A stretch of DNA of 64,000 bases from Emticicia aquatilis (GTDB taxonomy: Bacteria > Bacteroidota > Bacteroidia > Cytophagales > Spirosomataceae). A model generated the notes under the pieces. That model had not been told where the DNA came from, ran no database searches, and saw only the letters and a list, made by a program, of their open reading frames with translations. The stretch spans positions 372,001 through 436,000 of the forward strand of contig NZ_BMKK01000002.1 of the NCBI RefSeq assembly GCF_014644295.1, given 5' to 3'. The translations under genes and the position numbers were made by a program. Of the stretch, positions 16,434 through 24,270 are shown piece by piece; the stretch's first letter is position 1, and every line of letters starts with the position of its first letter.

Positions 16434-17525
16434 TTATTTAAAATAGAATCCGCTTGGAGCTATCTCAGTTTTTACTGAATCGATTAGTGTTCCTGAAGCT
16501 TGATACCTGAAAATATATCCAGCCTGTTTGTAAGATGGAATCAAACTGGTAAAAATTTGTCCACTTTTAGAATCAAATCCAACTGAAGAAAATGTACGAT
16601 TGATAAAAGTTTTACTCGTACCAGTGGCTATATCGATTGCATTAATTTCTCCTTTAAGTTTATATCCGTCGGCTGAGTCATAAAAATTGTAAGTACAGTA
16701 AAGCGTTTTTTTATCCGAGCTTATACTTAAACTACTCGGAGATTTTTTATCATTGCTCCCTGCTTTAAGTTTTGTCTCAACTAATCTTGTGCTTGGATTA
16801 AACAACCTTAATTCTTTTTCTGCAACCATCCAGATTTTATTCGAGGCATCTAAAATAAAATTACTCGGATTCGCACCCACTTCAATCGTAGCTGATACTT
16901 CGTCTTTTTGTGTGTCAATCACCTTTATCGTTTTTTGACTGCCTACATTACCAACGTATGCGTTTGTCCCAATTACTACGATGCTCTCGGCTCCTTTATC
17001 AACTGGAATTTTTTTCGTGATTTTGTTGGTCGCTAAATCCAGCACAGCAACGAAGCCTTGCTTGTAAGAATAGTCAGGATTAAAAGTATCCCAGCAAGTG
17101 ATGTAAGCTTTGTTGTTTCCCGCTTTTACAACTTTTCTCGGATTATCAATTTCTCCTTTAATACTTGCTATGCTTTTAAATGTGTGTGCATCTACAATTT
17201 CAATGGCATCTTTTCCATCGGTTGAGTTATCTATTAATATAATCCCTTTTTCGTCCATTTCTGAGTAGTCTGTTACTCCCCCGGCAATTGAACGATTATT
17301 CTCCTTTAAAAATATATCAATCGAAGCCGTCTTGCTATTACGGCTCACTAAAGATAGTGTACCGTTGTTATCAAAGAAATTTCCAGAGTTAATTACAAAT
17401 ACGCCTTCGTCATAAGGTTGTGCCGGAATGCTTTCATTTTTGTCGCATGAGATAAGCGTTAAAGTCGTTAGTGAAATCAAACTTAGATTTCTGAATGTGC
17501 GTGTTGATAAAAAATTGTCTAACAT
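16434..17525 (-). CDS. BtuG-like surface lipoprotein, beta-propeller (YncE/DUF5074 type)
   Basis: A 363-residue lipoprotein: hydrophobic N-terminus then a lipobox Leu-Ile-Ser-Cys near residue 27, followed by Asp-Lys, which fits retention or surface display. The mature part consists of repeated propeller blades (for example GFVAVLDLATNKITKKIPVDKG and TIKVIDTQKDEVSATIEVG), as in YncE and DUF5074 proteins. In Bacteroides, BtuG is a propeller lipoprotein that captures cobalamin and caps the receptor BtuB. Here the gene directly follows a TonB receptor that lies behind a cobalamin riboswitch (61-bp gap), so a cobalamin-binding surface role is well supported by context, though the binding residues cannot be judged by eye. 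Confidence 0.8.
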   Translation of the reverse strand: MLDNFLSTRTFRNLSLISLTTLTLISCDKNESIPAQPYDEGVFVINSGNFFDNNGTLSLVSRNSKTASIDIFLKENNRSIAGGVTDYSEMDEKGIILIDNSTDGKDAIEIVDAHTFKSIASIKGEIDNPRKVVKAGNNKAYITCWDTFNPDYSYKQGFVAVLDLATNKITKKIPVDKGAESIVVIGTNAYVGNVGSQKTIKVIDTQKDEVSATIEVGANPSNFILDASNKIWMVAEKELRLFNPSTRLVETKLKAGSNDKKSPSSLSISSDKKTLYCTYNFYDSADGYKLKGEINAIDIATGTSKTFINRTFSSVGFDSKSGQIFTSLIPSYKQAGYIFRYQASGTLIDSVKTEIAPSGFYFK

Positions 17526-17586
17526 TTTCTTTGGGCGGACTTACCGCAATTTTCTGTGAATAATTATTTTATATGAAGTGTGTGAA

Positions 17587-19608
17587 TTACTGATGAAAAT
17601 TAAACACTGCCGCTAACTGGAAATTAATGCCAGGCATGGCGTTGCGTTTGACGTTGGGGTAAACTGTGTTTGTAAGATTATTAGCTTGAAAAATCAAGTT
17701 GGCATCTTGAGACATAATTTTGATTTTGTGTGTAAAAGTTGTGTTGATAATAAAGTATGGCGGAAAAGGCTGACCAGAGTGGTCGAAGGTAAAATAACGA
17801 GTAGAATTAAAGCTGCCTTGTAGGCTAATATTCCATAGTTTTTGACCGTAATAAATACTACCTGAAATTGCATGGCGAGGTACATAAATAAGTTGCTTAC
17901 CGATGAGGTCTTGGGAGTAAACATCGTACACTTTTTGTTGAGAAGCGTGAGTCAATGAATACGCTAAAATTAAGCCCGCAGAACGTTGTTGTTGGAAGTC
18001 ATTGTATTTCAATGATGAGTTTATTTCTAAACCTTTACTCAAGACCTGCTGGAGGTTTTCTACCCTATAGTTTTTTTCTGGGTTCCAGTACGTCCAGTTA
18101 TCAATTAGGTTATGAAAAGCATTTATCGAAATGGAAGATTTGTAGTACTGCCCATGTAATTGTTTGTAATCAAATCCAATCTCTTTATTGAAGCCGTTTT
18201 CTGGTTGAATAGTAGGATTGCCCAAAACTTTCCAATAACGTTCATTTAATGTAGGTAGTCGATAACTACGAGCAATATTACCCAAGAAATCTAATTGACT
18301 AATTTTATTCGTAAAAAGATTGAAATTCAATCCAAATGCGGGTGTAAATGGTGCTTTGTATCGACTTGAAAATGCTTGTCGAAGGTTTAAAGTTGTTATG
18401 AGCTTATTTGTTTTTCCATTAAAATCAAATCCTTTACGGATGAGTGCGTAGGCATCTCCCCTATTTTCATGGATAATAGCAGGCCCATAACCGTCAACTC
18501 TGGTGGCATAATGAACGAATTCGCCCCCAGTTCTGACGGTCGGACCATTCTGCTTTGCAGCTGTTTTATGGCTAATAAAGTCGTGTTCGGTACGAATGAT
18601 GTATCTATCAGTTGAGGCATGGCTTGGATTTTGGAAGTCACCTTTGCCGTAATCTAAAATATCTCTGATAAAACCCAACTTTACAGAAGTATTATCAAGC
18701 TGAGTGCCTGTGATAATACGATAGGCTTGTGTTTGAGTAATTTCTCTAAAATCAACGATATTTGGCTGAATAGTTAGTTTGTTATCGGTAAGCCAAGCAT
18801 TAAGGTAAATAAGTCTATATGACGATGGTTTATTCGTATTAAATCTAAAATATAAATCCTGCACGAATCCTTTTTGGGTCGTCTCAGAAGGCTCAATCGG
18901 ATATTCTCTTCCGTTCTTGTCGGTCCTAACGGCATCTACTGGAGAAATTTTACCATTGAAATTTCTGATGTTTCCGCCATAAAATAAGGTCTTTCCACTT
19001 AATGAACCCATTTTAAATGACTTATTGAAACGTGTACCAGCATTCAAATTTCCACTTCTAAAACTCCCATATTGTCCGCCAATAATAGCATTGATGCCTT
19101 TGTTATTCCAGTTAGGTACAGAGCTAAGCAATATACTTCCACCAACAGCATCGCTACCTACACAACTCGCCGACGAGCCATATTGAATAGCCATTTGGTC
19201 GAAGCCCATCAGTGGAATGGTAGATAAATCTGATAGTCCGACGGTCGGTGAATTGATATTCAAACCGTTCCATAAAACTGCCGTGTGGTTTGCTGAAGTG
19301 CCACGAAACGATATAGTTGTGAGCTGCCCAGAGCCGTAAGATTTGAGAGCAATTGGTGCTTGAAATTGTAAAAATTCGGAAAGGTTTTGATACTGAAATC
19401 GAGCCAAATTGATGGAGTCAATTTTCTGAACTTTAAGACCAGCCATGAACTTTTCGGGGGAAAATCCGAATACTTGAACTTCACTCAACTGCTGACAATC
19501 TTTACAATCTGTCGACAAATTTTGTTGTGAAAATGCTCCTACTGATATGCCCAGTCCCCAGCCTAAAAGCAACATTTTTTGAATGTTTTTTGGGCTGTAA
19601 CTAACCAT
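17587..19608 (-). CDS. btuB: TonB-dependent outer-membrane receptor for cobalamin (BtuB-like)
   Basis: About 673 residues from the chosen start. A signal peptide (MLLLGWGLGISVGAFSQQ) precedes a plug domain with ISFRGTSANHTAVLWNGLNINSP-type motifs and an FDQMAIQYGSSAS segment, then a long beta-barrel ending in an aromatic-rich strand (FQLAAVFNFHQ). Substrate assignment comes from the cobalamin riboswitch upstream and the BtuG-like gene downstream. The ATG at 19608 is preferred because an A-rich segment precedes it and the signal peptide then has a normal n-region; an ATG at 19650 is possible, and the longest frame begins at a TTG (19677). The receptor uses TonB/ExbBD energy to bring B12 into the periplasm. 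No BtuF/BtuCD genes are adjacent. Confidence 0.88.
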   Translation of the reverse strand: MVSYSPKNIQKMLLLGWGLGISVGAFSQQNLSTDCKDCQQLSEVQVFGFSPEKFMAGLKVQKIDSINLARFQYQNLSEFLQFQAPIALKSYGSGQLTTISFRGTSANHTAVLWNGLNINSPTVGLSDLSTIPLMGFDQMAIQYGSSASCVGSDAVGGSILLSSVPNWNNKGINAIIGGQYGSFRSGNLNAGTRFNKSFKMGSLSGKTLFYGGNIRNFNGKISPVDAVRTDKNGREYPIEPSETTQKGFVQDLYFRFNTNKPSSYRLIYLNAWLTDNKLTIQPNIVDFREITQTQAYRIITGTQLDNTSVKLGFIRDILDYGKGDFQNPSHASTDRYIIRTEHDFISHKTAAKQNGPTVRTGGEFVHYATRVDGYGPAIIHENRGDAYALIRKGFDFNGKTNKLITTLNLRQAFSSRYKAPFTPAFGLNFNLFTNKISQLDFLGNIARSYRLPTLNERYWKVLGNPTIQPENGFNKEIGFDYKQLHGQYYKSSISINAFHNLIDNWTYWNPEKNYRVENLQQVLSKGLEINSSLKYNDFQQQRSAGLILAYSLTHASQQKVYDVYSQDLIGKQLIYVPRHAISGSIYYGQKLWNISLQGSFNSTRYFTFDHSGQPFPPYFIINTTFTHKIKIMSQDANLIFQANNLTNTVYPNVKRNAMPGINFQLAAVFNFHQ

Positions 19609-19683
19609 TTTTTTGATACGCCGTAGTGCAGCGTTTGATGGATTTTGCATCAGAAAATGAATAAAAGTTTTGTGCAAAAAGCA

Positions 19684-19764
19684 TCAATCAAAGCCCAATA
19701 AAACAGCCAGCCGATGCTCTTCGACAAATAAAAAAACAAGGATTTTTATTATGATTCGCAGCAT
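19684..19764 (-). CDS. Possible 26-codon leader ORF between riboswitch and btuB
   Basis: An ATG at 19764 is preceded by GGAGG seven bases upstream, an unusually good Shine-Dalgarno site for a Bacteroidota gene. It opens 26 codons (MLRIIIKILVFLFVEEHRLAVL...), ending at TGA 19684, a few bases before the longest possible btuB frame. The SD sits in the loop of a 7-bp hairpin (19764-19784) directly after the aptamer. A regulatory leader peptide or translational coupling to btuB is inferred; it may not be a real product. Confidence 0.4.
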   Translation of the reverse strand: MLRIIIKILVFLFVEEHRLAVLLGFD

Positions 19765-19796
19765 TGCTTTTCCTCCGAAAGCAAATGATACACGTA

Positions 19797-20027
19797 AATT
19801 ACGGCAGGTCTCCTGACTCACCTCACTGATTGCAACACCTTCCCGCTCGATTTAGAAGCAGTGGTAAAGCTAAGTATGCCATAGACAAGGCAATCAGTTT
19901 TCAGAACCAAATGTTCTGAGGAGGTTTACAGTTGCGGGGACAGTTCTCGGTTAGAGCATTGCTGCTGGACGAGATTCCCTATTAAGCTAAAAGCACAAAA
20001 GAAGATTATGCCGATAGCACCGTAATT
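19797..20027 (-). promoter_or_regulatory. Cobalamin riboswitch
   Basis: Read on the minus strand, the segment carries the conserved GTCCCCGCAACTGTAAA core, a GAAGG segment and the 3' AGTCAGGAGACCTGCC box (plus-strand 19803-19818). The ends pair as P1: AATTACGG at 20027-20020 with CCGTAATT at 19804-19797. This class binds adenosyl- or other cobalamins and represses B12 uptake genes when the ligand is plentiful. A CCTCCTC segment (19924-19918) in the aptamer complements the GGAGG Shine-Dalgarno in the hairpin loop just downstream, which fits a loop-loop contact controlling translation. Confidence 0.95.
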
Positions 20028-20032
20028 CGTTA

Positions 20033-20040
20033 CAAAGGTA
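20033..20040 (-). promoter_or_regulatory. -7 box of the riboswitch-btuB transcript
   Basis: TACCTTTG on the minus strand, 5 nt before the P1 stem of the riboswitch, places the transcript start right at the aptamer's first bases. The -33 region has no perfect TTG. Confidence 0.7.
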
Positions 20041-20175
20041 AGGGAATAAATTTGAATTGAAAAAGAAGATAAAAATATGTTTGGTGGTGGAGGAAAAAAA
20101 ACAGCCAAAACAAACGATATGTGTTTTGGCTGTAAAGTTAATTTTTAATGAATCTCAATTTGGGAATAATATTTT

Positions 20176-20601
20176 TTAGTTGGTCTTAAATTCCTGGATT
20201 GTTCCGTCAGTAAACACAACCATGATGCGAGCAATGCTTCCGTGGCTGAAATTTGACAAAATGGCAGGATTCAGATTTTGTTGTACAGGATTTAGCTCGG
20301 GCGATTTTCTTTCATTCGATTCTCGTGGAGAATACTCAGGACGTTTAATGCTCGTAAGTGTCTGATTATTAGTAGGTTGGGGTGTTGTTTTAATAGCAAC
20401 ATCATCATCTTCTAAAAACCAGTTGAAGCCTAATTCTGGGTATCTACGGTACATTTTCTGTACAATTTCGAGACTTGGCTTGTTTCTATCCGATAAAATG
20501 TGTGAAATACTCGGACGAGGCACACCTATCTCGTCGGCAAACTTGGTTGATGTCAAATCTTTCTCACTTATAAAGCGTCTGATTTTTTCGTTGAGGTTCA
20601 T
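20176..20601 (-). CDS. XRE-family helix-turn-helix regulator
   Basis: A 141-residue protein with an N-terminal helix-turn-helix (residues about 5-60: KIRRFISEKDLTSTKFADEIGVPRPSISHILSDRNKPSLEIVQKM), the standard Cro/CI fold. The linker (65-110) is Pro/Asn/Thr-rich, and a short C-terminal segment (ARIMVVFTDGTIQEF) resembles a small beta unit found in Bacteroidota XRE proteins. The target is unknown. A -7 box TAACTTTG at 20626-20619 lies only about 18 nt from the ATG, implying a short leader. The 900-bp gap upstream holds an 11-bp palindrome and several TTGTAAA/TTTACAA elements that could be its operators. Confidence 0.85.
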   Translation of the reverse strand: MNLNEKIRRFISEKDLTSTKFADEIGVPRPSISHILSDRNKPSLEIVQKMYRRYPELGFNWFLEDDDVAIKTTPQPTNNQTLTSIKRPEYSPRESNERKSPELNPVQQNLNPAILSNFSHGSIARIMVVFTDGTIQEFKTN

Positions 20602-20742
20602 TTTGTTACAAAGTTAAATTATGAATTTTACATAATGAAACAGTATAAAATAGTAAATAGTTACAATTATAAACTGATTATGTTACAAATATAAATAGTT
20701 TAACAATGCAAACCAAATACTTTTGTAAATATATTTTTAGGA

Positions 20743-20776
20743 TTGTAAATAGCGATATGATTCGAGCTATTTACAA
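20743..20776. promoter_or_regulatory. 11-bp palindromic operator candidate
   Basis: TTGTAAATAGC (20743-20753) and GCTATTTACAA (20766-20776) are perfect inverted copies with a 12-nt spacer. Further half-like elements TTGTAAAT (20723-20730) and TTTACAA (near 20780) surround it. The site lies about 140 bp upstream of the XRE gene and 210 bp upstream of the small-RNA promoter. Confidence 0.5.
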
Positions 20777-20985
20777 GGTGTTTACAAAAATTAACTGTTT
20801 GATTGTCAGTTATTTATGTGCTTTATTGTATGTGTCGTTTATCTTTTTGTAAGTAGTATTATTGAACATCGTAATTTGTTTGGGCAGAGAGTGAAATAGA
20901 ATAGAAATGGCTCAGTTGGCTTATTCAATAGGTATATAGAGTTTTTATCGAATTTATAACATAAGTAAATTTTTTGACAAATGTT

Positions 20986-21015
20986 TTGCAGAATAAAATA
21001 TTTCTGTTATATTTG
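20986..21015 (+). promoter_or_regulatory. Consensus promoter without a downstream ORF
   Basis: TTG at 20986-20988 (within TTTTG), a 19-nt spacer and TATATTTG at 21008-21015 match the Bacteroidota promoter perfectly. The first ORF downstream starts only at 21501, beyond a terminator. Confidence 0.78.
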
Positions 21016-21020
21016 TAAAC

Positions 21021-21206
21021 AGAAACTCAAACATGATAACAAGTGCTTTTCTATATAAATTAAAAAATTATCGACTTACGTTGCTTTTCTAATTAACAAG
21101 AATTTTAAGAAAATTTTAAGTAAAAGGTTTACATTGAGGGTAGCAATACCACAATTTGGGATTCAATCGTCATAAACTCCTGTCTTTCTGAGGTGGGAGT
21201 TTTTTA
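21021..21206 (+). ncRNA. Candidate small RNA of about 180 nt (possibly 6S/Flavo-1-like)
   Basis: A consensus promoter at 20986-21015 and a rho-independent terminator at 21174-21206 bracket about 180 nt with no ORF. The 5' end has AAACTC, which could pair with GAGTTT at the 3' end to close the molecule. An internal GGTA-GCAA-TACC hairpin (near 21140) has a GNRA tetraloop. Size, end pairing and an independent unit are in the range of 6S RNA or the Flavo-1 motif described from Bacteroidota, but I cannot verify a family match by eye. Confidence 0.55.
21174..21206 (+). terminator. Terminator of the candidate small RNA
   Basis: AAACTCC at 21174-21180 pairs with GGGAGTTT at 21195-21202, followed by a T-rich tail. 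It lies some 300 bp before the CLC start and therefore ends a transcript that began upstream. Confidence 0.72.
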
Positions 21207-21412
21207 TTTTACTAACGCTCCAATTGCTAAATGATAAGACATTTTGTCGGTCTTTTTATTTTTTCTATCTAATTTTGAGTTTATCAGTGGCTTATGAGAG
21301 TTGGATATTTACCTTCGGATTCGCACAAAATAATTTCTGAGAGATTCTGAGATTCTTGATTTAGGCATGAAATTATTCAAACCGTCAAAAAATATTTTTT
21401 AAAAAAAACTGT

Positions 21413-21446
21413 CGCATTCGCCATTTTTATAACTTAACGCATTCGC
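21413..21446. repeat. Direct repeat CGCATTCGC upstream of the CLC gene
   Basis: Two identical 9-mers at 21413-21421 and 21438-21446, 25 bp apart, lie 55-90 bp before the start codon, with a related GGATTCGC near 21318. This fits a regulator site; no riboswitch is recognisable between 21206 and 21500. Confidence 0.4.
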
Positions 21447-21500
21447 AACAAAAAATTTCATTATAAATAAACATCTCCCCTACGCACAAGAGAAAACACC

Positions 21501-22799
21501 ATGAGTAGAAACAAAAATGTATTTTTTATTGAACAACTGGATATAGCTAAACATCAGTTAAGAGGTCTTCTGTTGGTTACGCCCATGGCAATTATATCTG
21601 GGCTTGTGGTTGCATTTTTCCTTTGGTTGCTTGATGCAGTTACACATATTAGGTGGAGCAATAGTTGGTTGATTTATCTTTTGCCCTTTGCAGGGGTAAT
21701 CATTGTGATGCTTTACAAGCACTTTGGTAAAGGCACAGAAGCTGGAAATAATCTGATAATAGAAGAGATTCACGAAAGTACCGATAAAGGAGTTTCTATT
21801 CGCATGACTCCGTTAATAATTTCTACAACTGTACTTACACATTTGTTTGGAGGTTCGGCTGGCCGTGAAGGAACGGCAGTACAGATTGGAGGTAGTATCG
21901 CTTCTTATTTGTCAAGGCTATTGAAACTTAAAAAAGTAGATAATAGAATATTGCTCATGAGTGGCATAGCAGCGGGCTTTGGGGCTGTATTTGGAACTCC
22001 AATCGCAGGAGCAATATTTGCAATGGAAGTGCTAACAGTTGGGAGAATAAAATATGATGCTTTATTGCCTTGCTTGTATGCTTCAACTCTCGCTGATTTG
22101 GTCTGCTCTGCTTGTGGGATAACTCACACGCATTATCATATCATCTATCAGGATGCTCACACATTAATTGGGTCTCTGGGTCTAAACCTAAATTTGAGTT
22201 TGTTGGTGAAAGCTTTAGCAGCTGGAATTGCATTTGGATTGGCAGCTTTGTTGTTCATTAGACTTTCAGAGTTAATAAAATCAACTGCCAGCAAATACAT
22301 CAAACAAAGTTTATTAATTCCGGTAGTTGGTGGAGGATTAGTTTTGTTGATAAGCTATATGCTAAACACTGATGATTATCTGGGGCTTGGAGTGAATACT
22401 CAAAACGGAACAGGAATAAGTATTGTATCTGCTTTTGAAAGTAAAGTAGATTCTTTTAGCTGGCTATGGAAATTACTTCTTACTGCTATAACATTAAGTA
22501 TGGGTTTTAAAGGTGGAGAAGTGACACCATTGTTTTTTATTGGTGCAACACTGGGTAATTCAGTAGCGGTTTTATTGGGTGCTCCAATCGACTTATTTGC
22601 GGGATTAGGATTCATTGCTGTTTTTGCTGCTGCTACTAACACGCCAATGGCAAGTATTATTTTGGGAGTAGAATTATTTGGTGGAGAATATCTATTATAC
22701 TATGCTATTTCGTGCGTTTTAGCGTATTATTTTAGTGGTCATAAGGGAATTTATCATACACAACGTGTGGAGGTCTCTAAAGGGCTTAAAAACAACTAA
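21501..22799 (+). CDS. CLC-family anion transporter, CLC-F (fluoride/proton antiporter) type
   Basis: A 432-residue polytopic membrane protein of the CLC fold. The second selectivity motif reads GGSAGREGT with gating Glu123, and the first region reads [14 protein letters not shown] in place of the GSGIP motif of chloride transporters. GREGT and GNNLI are the features I associate with the CLC-F branch that exports fluoride in exchange for protons. The third motif region is [12 protein letters not shown]. Chloride specificity cannot be excluded without alignment. The gene stands alone between the small-RNA terminator and a bidirectional terminator shared with dapD. It is probably regulated through the repeats upstream, since no fluoride riboswitch is visible. 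Confidence 0.82.
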   Translation: MSRNKNVFFIEQLDIAKHQLRGLLLVTPMAIISGLVVAFFLWLLDAVTHIRWSNSWLIYLLPFAGVIIVMLYKHFGKGTEAGNNLIIEEIHESTDKGVSIRMTPLIISTTVLTHLFGGSAGREGTAVQIGGSIASYLSRLLKLKKVDNRILLMSGIAAGFGAVFGTPIAGAIFAMEVLTVGRIKYDALLPCLYASTLADLVCSACGITHTHYHIIYQDAHTLIGSLGLNLNLSLLVKALAAGIAFGLAALLFIRLSELIKSTASKYIKQSLLIPVVGGGLVLLISYMLNTDDYLGLGVNTQNGTGISIVSAFESKVDSFSWLWKLLLTAITLSMGFKGGEVTPLFFIGATLGNSVAVLLGAPIDLFAGLGFIAVFAAATNTPMASIILGVELFGGEYLLYYAISCVLAYYFSGHKGIYHTQRVEVSKGLKNN

Positions 22800-22857
22800 A
22801 ATAAAGATTTTGAGGAGGTTCTTTCAAATGTGTTTAACAAGTGGAGGATTTATTCAC

Positions 22858-22896
22858 AAAAACGCCCATTCAAGAAACCTGAATGGGCGTTTTTTA
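22858..22896. terminator. Bidirectional terminator between the CLC gene and dapD
   Basis: An 11-bp perfect stem ACGCCCATTCA / TGAATGGGCGT, with A runs on one side and T runs on the other, separates two convergent genes. Confidence 0.9.
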
Positions 22897-22920
22897 TAAA
22901 CTGAAGTATTTATTTGCTGA

Positions 22921-23727
22921 TTAAACAGACACATTGTTTTCTCTCAAAGCTTCATTTAACGAAGTTTTAAGGTCTGTACTTGCTTTTCTTTGGCCGATAA
23001 TCAATGCACACGGAACACCAAACTCTCCAGCTGGATATTTTTTAGGCAGCATTCCAGGAATTACAACCGAATTTTCAGGTACATAACCAATATATTCTGT
23101 TCCTGTATTTACGTCGATAATCTTAGAGCTACCTGTTATTGTCACACCAGCACCTAAAACTGCTCTTTTTCCAACTCTGGCACCTTCTACAACAATACAT
23201 CTTGAACCAATAAATGCTCCATCTTCAATAATAACCGGAGAAGCTTGTGGTGGTTCTAACACTCCACCGATACCTACGCCGCCACTTAGGTGAACGTCTT
23301 TACCGATTTGGGCACAGCTTCCAACGGTTGCCCATGTATCTACCATAGTACCACTATCTACGTATGCTCCAATATTTACATAAGAAGGCATCATGATAAC
23401 GCCTTTTGCTAAAAAAGCTCCATAACGAGCAACAGCTGGAGGTACAACACGAACTCCTAAGGCATCATAACCAGTTTTAAGCTTCATTTTATCGTGGTAT
23501 TCAAATATACCAACCTCTTGTACTGACATTTGTTGCATTGGGAAGTAGAGGATGATTGCTTTCTTTACCCAATCATTAGTAACCCAGCCGTCTGAAGTAG
23601 GTTCTGCTACTCTTAATTCTCCTTTATCAACTAAATCTACAATTTGTTTTATTGTTTCTTGCGTATTTTGTTCTTTTAATAACTCACGGTTATCCCATGC
23701 TTGTTCGATAATTTCCTTTAGATTCAT
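22921..23727 (-). CDS. dapD: 2,3,4,5-tetrahydropyridine-2,6-dicarboxylate N-succinyltransferase
   Basis: DapD adds succinyl from succinyl-CoA to tetrahydrodipicolinate in the succinylase branch of lysine and meso-diaminopimelate synthesis, feeding peptidoglycan. The 268-residue protein has a helical N-terminal domain and a left-handed beta-helix with hexapeptide repeats (GAYVDSGTMVDTWATVGSCAQIGKDVHLSGGVGIGG, residues about 122-157), as expected for the trimeric enzyme. The start is the ATG at 23727. A consensus promoter lies about 190-220 bp upstream, which gives a long leader without obvious RNA motifs. Confidence 0.96.
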   Translation of the reverse strand: MNLKEIIEQAWDNRELLKEQNTQETIKQIVDLVDKGELRVAEPTSDGWVTNDWVKKAIILYFPMQQMSVQEVGIFEYHDKMKLKTGYDALGVRVVPPAVARYGAFLAKGVIMMPSYVNIGAYVDSGTMVDTWATVGSCAQIGKDVHLSGGVGIGGVLEPPQASPVIIEDGAFIGSRCIVVEGARVGKRAVLGAGVTITGSSKIIDVNTGTEYIGYVPENSVVIPGMLPKKYPAGEFGVPCALIIGQRKASTDLKTSLNEALRENNVSV

Positions 23728-23914
23728 TGTTTAAATAATATGTAAATTAATTGTTTACTTTTGTTGGCTTAAATTGCTTATAATAAGACTTTTATGATTA
23801 TATTTTAAGGTTTTTTTAAGGATTCGTTTTGTTTTAATTCATTGTACTTTTCTAAGAAGAATAATATTTGGTGTTTACATATTTGATAATATTTCCTCTA
23901 TTATTAACAGTAAT

Positions 23915-23945
23915 CAAAGATAGGAATGATAGAGGTAAAAACCAA
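23915..23945 (-). promoter_or_regulatory. Promoter of dapD
   Basis: On the minus strand TTG (23945-23943), a 20-nt spacer and TATCTTTG (23922-23915) match the consensus. A second TATCTTTG lies at 24047-24040 without a matching -33 box. Apart from a small hairpin at 23973-23986, I see nothing else in 23728-24100. Confidence 0.68.
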
Positions 23946-24100
23946 GTCTATTGTATAAAGAAATTATTTATGAGGAGGACTCTCCTACTTACGTATTAAA
24001 TAATAGAATCACCAAACTCATATCTAATGCCTAAATATACAAAGATACGGTTAGTTTTTATACATAAATCTAAATTCTATTATAAAAATATCTAATAATT

Positions 24101-24178
24101 TTAGTAAATATCACTAAAAGATAATTTTTAATTTAGTTAGTATTACTAATTAAATTAGTATATTATTTTTTTTTAGTA
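24101..24178. repeat. 18-bp-phased TTAGTA array upstream of gap
   Basis: TTAGTA occurs at 24101, 24137, 24155 and 24173: three consecutive steps of exactly 18 bp after one double step of 36. Some copies form dyads with ACTAA: TTAGTA-T-TACTAA at 24137-24149 and TTTTAGT/ACTAAAA at 24099-24105 and 24113-24119. The array ends about 90 bp before the gap start codon, so it may be a multi-site operator. Confidence 0.55.
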
Positions 24179-24270
24179 ATTATAATTCCTGTAAGTTTTA
24201 TATATTTCTTTATTCTTTCCCATAATTTTATTAACTTGCAGCGTATTACTTAAACCAAAATTTTACGTAA

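Noticed and set aside
21206-21500. Fluoride riboswitch before the CLC gene
   Set aside because: I could not find the conserved fluoride aptamer segments in either direction of this gap.
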